Assembly: GCA_028820945.1 (NCBI GenBank)
Contig: JAPPHW010000232.1
Location: 1 to 10,862 of the forward strand
Source of the DNA: Defluviicoccus sp.
Lineage (GTDB): Bacteria; Pseudomonadota; Alphaproteobacteria; MPNO01
DNA length: 10,862 nt
Direction of reading: 5' to 3'
Of the stretch, positions 7,879-10,862 are shown piece after piece. A program made the position numbers and the translations under genes. The notes under the pieces were generated by a model. That model was not told the origin of the DNA. It saw only the letters and a program-made list of their open reading frames with translations, and ran no database searches. Position 1 is the first letter of the stretch. Each line of letters begins with the position of its first letter.

Positions 7879-9117
7879 ATGATCCGTCAGTTTGCCGCCC
7901 TTCTTCTGGGGACGGCGATCCTCGTCGCGGGCAGCGGGCTGTTCAACATACTCCTGCCCGTGCGCGCGGAGATCGAAGGTTTCTCCACCCTCGAAATCGG
8001 GGCGCTCGGCGCCGTCTACTTCGCCGGCTTCATCGTCGGCTGCATGATCGTTCCGCATTTCATACGCCGGGTCGGACATATCAGGACATTTGCCGTGCTG
8101 TCGGGCGCCGGGGCAGCCACGGTATTGGCGCTGGTCTTCCTGATCGATCCGTTCGCCTGGGGCGCCCTCCGGTTCGTCATCGGTTTCGCGATATCCGGTC
8201 TCTACACGGTCATCGAGAGCTGGCTCAACGACCGGGCCAGGGCCGCGGACCGCGGGACGATCATGTCGGTCTACACGATCGTCGGTCTCGGCATGCTGAT
8301 GGTCGGGCAGTTCCTGCTCACCCTGCACGAGCCTTCCGGCTTCGAGCCCTTCGCCTTCGTCGCGATGCTGTTCGCGCTTGCACTCGTGCCGGTGTCCCTT
8401 ACGACCGCGAGGAATCCCCGACGGCCCGCGACCGTCAGCCTGGACATTCCCGGATTGTGGCGTCTCTCGCCGGTAGGCTTCGCGGGATGCTTGAGCGTGG
8501 GCCTTGTGAACGGCTCGTTCTGGTCGCTGGGGCCGGTATTCGCGCGTCGCAGCGGACTGGACGTCGACGGCGTGGTCTACTTCATCGCCGGTGCCACGCT
8601 CGCCGGCGCCCTGGCCCAATGGCCGCTCGGTCGACTTTCCGACCGCCTCGACCGGCGCCGGGTGATCGCCGCCGCTGCCGTTTGCGCCGCGGCCAGCGGC
8701 GCGCTGCTCGGTGTTTGGCAAGACGCTTCGACCGCGGCGCTGATCGCACTGTCGTTCGTGTTCGGCGGCTGCGCCATGCCGCTTTACGGATTGTCGATCG
8801 CCCACGCCAATGACCTCGTCGACAAGACCGGATTCGTGGCCGCGGCCGGCGGGCTCCTCCTGCTGTACGGGATCGGCGCCTCGCTTGGACCGGTGGTCGC
8901 TTCGGGCCTGATGGCATATATGGGCGGCGGCGGGCTGTTCCTGTTCACCACGATCGTTCACGCCGGGCTGGCCGTGTTCGCCATCCTCCGGCTCGTGCTG
9001 CGGCCTCGCCCCGTGGCTGAGGATCGAGCGGGTTTCGTTTCCGTGCCGCGCACGTCGCCAACGCTCTACGAGCTCGACCCCCGCTCCGAGCCCCTGACAG
9101 AAGACGAGCGCCGCTGA
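7879..9117 (+). CDS. Major facilitator superfamily (MFS) transporter, YcaD-like
   Basis: The protein has 412 residues and about twelve hydrophobic segments in two halves. The first half holds LGAVYFAGFIVGCMIVPHFI and RRVGHIRTFAV, equivalent to the MFS loop between helices 2 and 3, then RFVIGFAISGLYTVIESWLN with Glu-Ser-Trp in a helix, a pattern seen in the YcaD group. After a cytoplasmic loop (TARNPRRPATVSLD), the second half has AQWPLGRLSDRLDRRRVIAA, the repeated MFS G-x-x-D-R motif, and YGLSIAHANDLV. The hydrophilic tail ends in ELDPRSEPLTEDERR. It is an inner-membrane secondary transporter; the substrate cannot be read from sequence. The start is the ATG at 7879, right before the first membrane helix; the frame extends to a GTG at 7810, but those extra residues are polar and unlike the family. 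Its ribosome site is weak. Its 3' end overlaps a minus-strand ORF for 173 bases. Confidence 0.88.
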   Translation: MIRQFAALLLGTAILVAGSGLFNILLPVRAEIEGFSTLEIGALGAVYFAGFIVGCMIVPHFIRRVGHIRTFAVLSGAGAATVLALVFLIDPFAWGALRFVIGFAISGLYTVIESWLNDRARAADRGTIMSVYTIVGLGMLMVGQFLLTLHEPSGFEPFAFVAMLFALALVPVSLTTARNPRRPATVSLDIPGLWRLSPVGFAGCLSVGLVNGSFWSLGPVFARRSGLDVDGVVYFIAGATLAGALAQWPLGRLSDRLDRRRVIAAAAVCAAASGALLGVWQDASTAALIALSFVFGGCAMPLYGLSIAHANDLVDKTGFVAAAGGLLLLYGIGASLGPVVASGLMAYMGGGGLFLFTTIVHAGLAVFAILRLVLRPRPVAEDRAGFVSVPRTSPTLYELDPRSEPLTEDERR

Positions 9118-9520
9118 TCCGCATCGTCGCGTTTCCGTCGATGCTCATTGTCCGCTCGCCGAACCGCTCCGACGCGGCCAGCACCGTGTCGCGTATCCCG
9201 GTGATGCCGGCGAGACGCTTCAGGCGCCGCGACAACAGGTCGGGTTTCGGCCTTCCCGCCGTCCGCGCCTTGTCGGCGAGCGCCTCCTGGAACTCGATCC
9301 AGCCGTCGTCGGTAAGATGGGGATCGCCGGGGTCGGCGATCCGCTCCCGCCGACCCCGGCGCCGGCGGACGACCTCGCCGGGTTTTTCGTCATCGAGAAC
9401 CGGGGCGTTGTCGGCGACCCAGGATGTCAGATCGGCGGCGGCGGGATCGCGCCTGTCGAGGCGCCTGGCCGCGTTCGCGAGGTACGAGAACAAAAGACGG
9501 CGCTGGTAGGGGCGAAGCAT
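8945..9520 (-). CDS. Hypothetical protein, probably the truncated start of a larger gene
   Basis: The ORF has 191 codons. The ATG at 9520 has GGAG seven bases upstream, so translation initiation looks real. Residues 1-134, before the MFS gene is reached, form a plausible charged, helical domain: MLRPYQRRLLFSYLANAARR, LTDDGWIEFQEALADKARTA, LLSRRLKRLAGITGIRDTVL. This recalls the N-terminal helical part of large proteobacterial AAA-type ATPases, but I cannot confirm that. Residues 135-191 lie antisense to the end of the MFS gene and are low-complexity Arg/Ala/Gly sequence of the kind seen in antisense frames. The simplest reading is a 5' fragment whose own downstream part was lost when this junction formed, so it may be a pseudogene. 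A very strong hairpin lies inside it (9325-9361). Confidence 0.45.
   Translation of the reverse strand: MLRPYQRRLLFSYLANAARRLDRRDPAAADLTSWVADNAPVLDDEKPGEVVRRRRGRRERIADPGDPHLTDDGWIEFQEALADKARTAGRPKPDLLSRRLKRLAGITGIRDTVLAASERFGERTMSIDGNATMRISGARLLSGARSGGRARRALATCAARKRNPLDPQPRGEAAARAGGWRTRPARRERSW
9321..9361. repeat. Nested, mutually exclusive hairpins
   Basis: A perfect 14-bp inverted repeat has arms at 9325-9338 and 9348-9361 (CGCCGGGGTCGGCG and its complement) with a 9-base loop. Overlapping it, GGATCGCC (9321-9328) can pair with GGCGATCC (9335-9342) in a second, 8-bp hairpin, so the two stems compete for the same bases. The element lies in the minus-strand ORF and about 200 bases beyond the MFS stop codon, so either transcript could carry it. 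No T-run follows on either strand. Confidence 0.6.
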
Positions 9521-10109
9521 CGGAAATCTCCGGCGATGGGCACTGTCGGATATCTAACTCACCCATGCGTCAGTTCCGGTCGTATCGTCCGAGAGTCGGC
9601 TGGCGATGAACCGTCTCTGCTGCTATCGGTTGCCGACCTCCGCCGGCGGTCTCGCCCATAGTGCGTATACCAACTCGCATTGGGCATAGGCCACAATCCC
9701 CGACAACCAGTCACCATCCGGATAGGGATCGCAGAATCGACCGAGGCCGCCTCGCACAGGCGAAATGCCACAAGACTCGCCAGAGCTACAAAACAGCTTG
9801 CTCTCACAGTCCGCAACAATGATCCGCGAACGGCGCGGCAGCCCCTTGTAGTTCAAGGACTTAGAACAGCTCAGACCGGGATTTCGATCAAATGTCGGTC
9901 TCGGCTGAAACGGGTCCCGAGTCAAGCGAAAAATTCTTATTCAGGGAAAATAGGTTGGTGAGTCACAGCCTCCACGACGTTTTTTCTCCCTTCCGATTCC
10001 ACGGCGCCCAGGGTAACGGTCGAGGCGGACCGCTTGTCGGGAATACCATTTGCCAAAGCCCGCGGGGCGGAACGATATTCCCGGCCGTCACCCAGCGGAA
10101 ACGGAGCGA
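9521..10109. other. Lower-G+C stretch without a convincing gene
   Basis: This 589-base region is clearly less G+C-rich than its surroundings, especially from about 9540 to 9985. On the minus strand a frame ending near 9623 reads ADCESKLFCSSGESCGISPV and then YPDGDWLSGIVAYAQCELVY, unlike typical antisense noise, but it has only a TTG start and no clear ribosome site. An overlapping frame from 9819 begins with a signal-peptide-like stretch, also with TTG. A modest stem-loop (GCCCA/TGCG with CGCA/TGGGC, 9654-9685) and a T6 run at about 9980 are present. The modA promoter should lie in the right-hand part; I see no ModE box and no molybdenum-cofactor riboswitch that I can recognise. Confidence 0.4.
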
Positions 10110-10862
10110 ATGTCGAGACGCATCCTCCTGGCGGCAATCTGCGCCGTGGCGATATGCGCGGCGGCGACCCCGCGCGCGCGGGCCGGGCCGGAGATCCTGG
10201 TCTTCGCCGCCGCGAGCCTCAAGACCGCGCTCGACGATGTCGCTCGCCAGTGGCACGCAAGGACCGGCACCGGACCGACCGTCTCCTACGCGGCGACGTC
10301 GACCCTCGCCCGCCAGATCCTGCGCGGCGCGCCGGCCGACATATTCGTGTCCGCGAACCGGGACTGGATGGATGTGTTGGAGCGGGAGGGTTCGATCCGC
10401 CGCGAATCCCGCCGGGAAATGCTCGGAAACCGGCTGGTGCTGATCGGTCACGGGCGAAACCTGCCTCCGGTGAGGATCGGGGATCTGCCGGGCCGTCTCG
10501 ACGGCGGGCGGTTGGCGATGGCGCTGGTCGACTCCGTGCCGGCGGGCATGTACGGCCGTCAGGCGCTGAAGTCTCTCGGCGTCTGGGAAGGAGTCGCCCG
10601 GCGGGTGGTGCAGGCCGACAACGTTCGGGCGGCGCTCGCGTTCGTCGCGCGCGGCGAGGCGCCGTTCGGCATCGTCTATGCGACCGACGCGGCGGCGTCC
10701 GACAGGGTCAGCGTCGTCGCCGCGTTTCCGGCATCGAGCCACCGGCCGATCGCCTATCCGGCCGCGCTGACCAGCGGCCCGGCGAACCGAAAGGCGGAGG
10801 CGTTCTACGCGCATCTCTTCTCGGCCGCCGCCAGGCCGCTCTTCGAACGCCAGGGCTTCACG
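10110..10862 (+). CDS. modA: Molybdate ABC transporter substrate-binding protein ModA, 3' end cut by the window
   Basis: 251 codons are visible, probably all but the last few. This periplasmic protein captures molybdate (or tungstate) and delivers it to the ModBC ABC transporter. The N-terminus is a Sec signal peptide: MSRR, a hydrophobic core, then ATPRARA with cleavage likely after Ala25. The mature protein shows the ModA landmarks in order: ILVFAAASLKTALDDVA with the first oxyanion-binding Ser, VSYAATSTLARQILRGAPAD with the second, IFVSANRDWMD, LVLIGHG, ALVDSVPAGMYGRQALKSLG at the hinge, and NVRAALAFVARGEAPFGIVY with the family's binding Tyr region. The last visible residues, FERQGFT, match the G-F motif that normally ends ModA. 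GGAG three bases before the ATG is a rather close ribosome site. modB and modC would be expected just to the right. No ModE-type operator is evident upstream. Confidence 0.94.
   Translation, partial: MSRRILLAAICAVAICAAATPRARAGPEILVFAAASLKTALDDVARQWHARTGTGPTVSYAATSTLARQILRGAPADIFVSANRDWMDVLEREGSIRRESRREMLGNRLVLIGHGRNLPPVRIGDLPGRLDGGRLAMALVDSVPAGMYGRQALKSLGVWEGVARRVVQADNVRAALAFVARGEAPFGIVYATDAAASDRVSVVAAFPASSHRPIAYPAALTSGPANRKAEAFYAHLFSAAARPLFERQGFT

Noticed and set aside
7435..8961. 508-codon minus-strand open frame opposite the MFS gene and zntB end
   Set aside because: It crosses two plus-strand genes and their gap and consists of charged low-complexity sequence; no ribosome site or domain.
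9559..9819. Minus-strand frame starting like a signal peptide (MLRTVRASCFVALASLVAF)
   Set aside because: It needs a TTG start, has no clear ribosome site, and the sequence after the hydrophobic part is not protein-like; it overlaps another equally doubtful frame.
9832..9870. Short CCTTG/CAAGG stem as part of a tRNA or attachment site
   Set aside because: No acceptor stem, anticodon arm or T-arm can be drawn around it, and no integrase lies nearby.

Overview
The window is very G+C-rich DNA (about two thirds G+C by eye), typical of a Gram-negative proteobacterium and most likely an alphaproteobacterium. This rests on the G+C-biased third codon positions, a groES-groEL operon preceded by a CIRCE operator, Sec-type periplasmic proteins and a ModA molybdate-binding protein, together with KefB/C-type, ZntB-type and YcaD-type transporters. 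The taxonomic call is an inference. I see no tRNA, rRNA, CRISPR array, insertion sequence or phage gene.

Layout, left to right. (1) The N-terminal third of a CPA2-type monovalent cation:proton antiporter, minus strand, cut by the window edge. (2) A divergent plus-strand gene for an exported protein of unknown function with a clear signal peptide. (3) A small cupin-fold protein on the minus strand, convergent with (2). (4) A 425-base gap, then a stand-alone STAS-domain protein on the plus strand that has lost the usual phospho-acceptor serine. (5) A decayed carboxylate-amine ligase (GCS2/YbdK family) on the minus strand, truncated at its N-terminus and carrying a one-base frameshift. (6) groES-groEL, minus strand, with a CIRCE operator upstream and a 13-bp hairpin just after groEL. 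(7) A divergent ZntB/CorA-family transporter and, after a 325-base gap, a 412-residue MFS transporter, both plus strand. (8) A minus-strand ORF whose 3' third runs antisense into the MFS gene, which looks like a truncated larger gene; it holds an exceptionally strong hairpin. (9) A 589-base stretch of lower G+C without a convincing gene. (10) modA, plus strand, cut by the right edge only a few codons before its expected end.

How the genes relate. Apart from groES-groEL there is no obvious multi-gene operon. The neighbourhood is a patchwork of single-gene units: ion and metal transport (antiporter, ZntB, ModA), heat-shock chaperonin, and small regulatory or unknown proteins. Two degraded loci (the GCS2 remnant and the ORF at 8945-9520) and the lower-G+C gap suggest past rearrangement. 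I found no clear new multi-gene system. The points most worth a second look are the GroEL tail made of Asp-Met repeats, the STAS protein with D-H-A-G in place of D-S-x-G, the unknown periplasmic protein, and the nested hairpins near 9321-9361.
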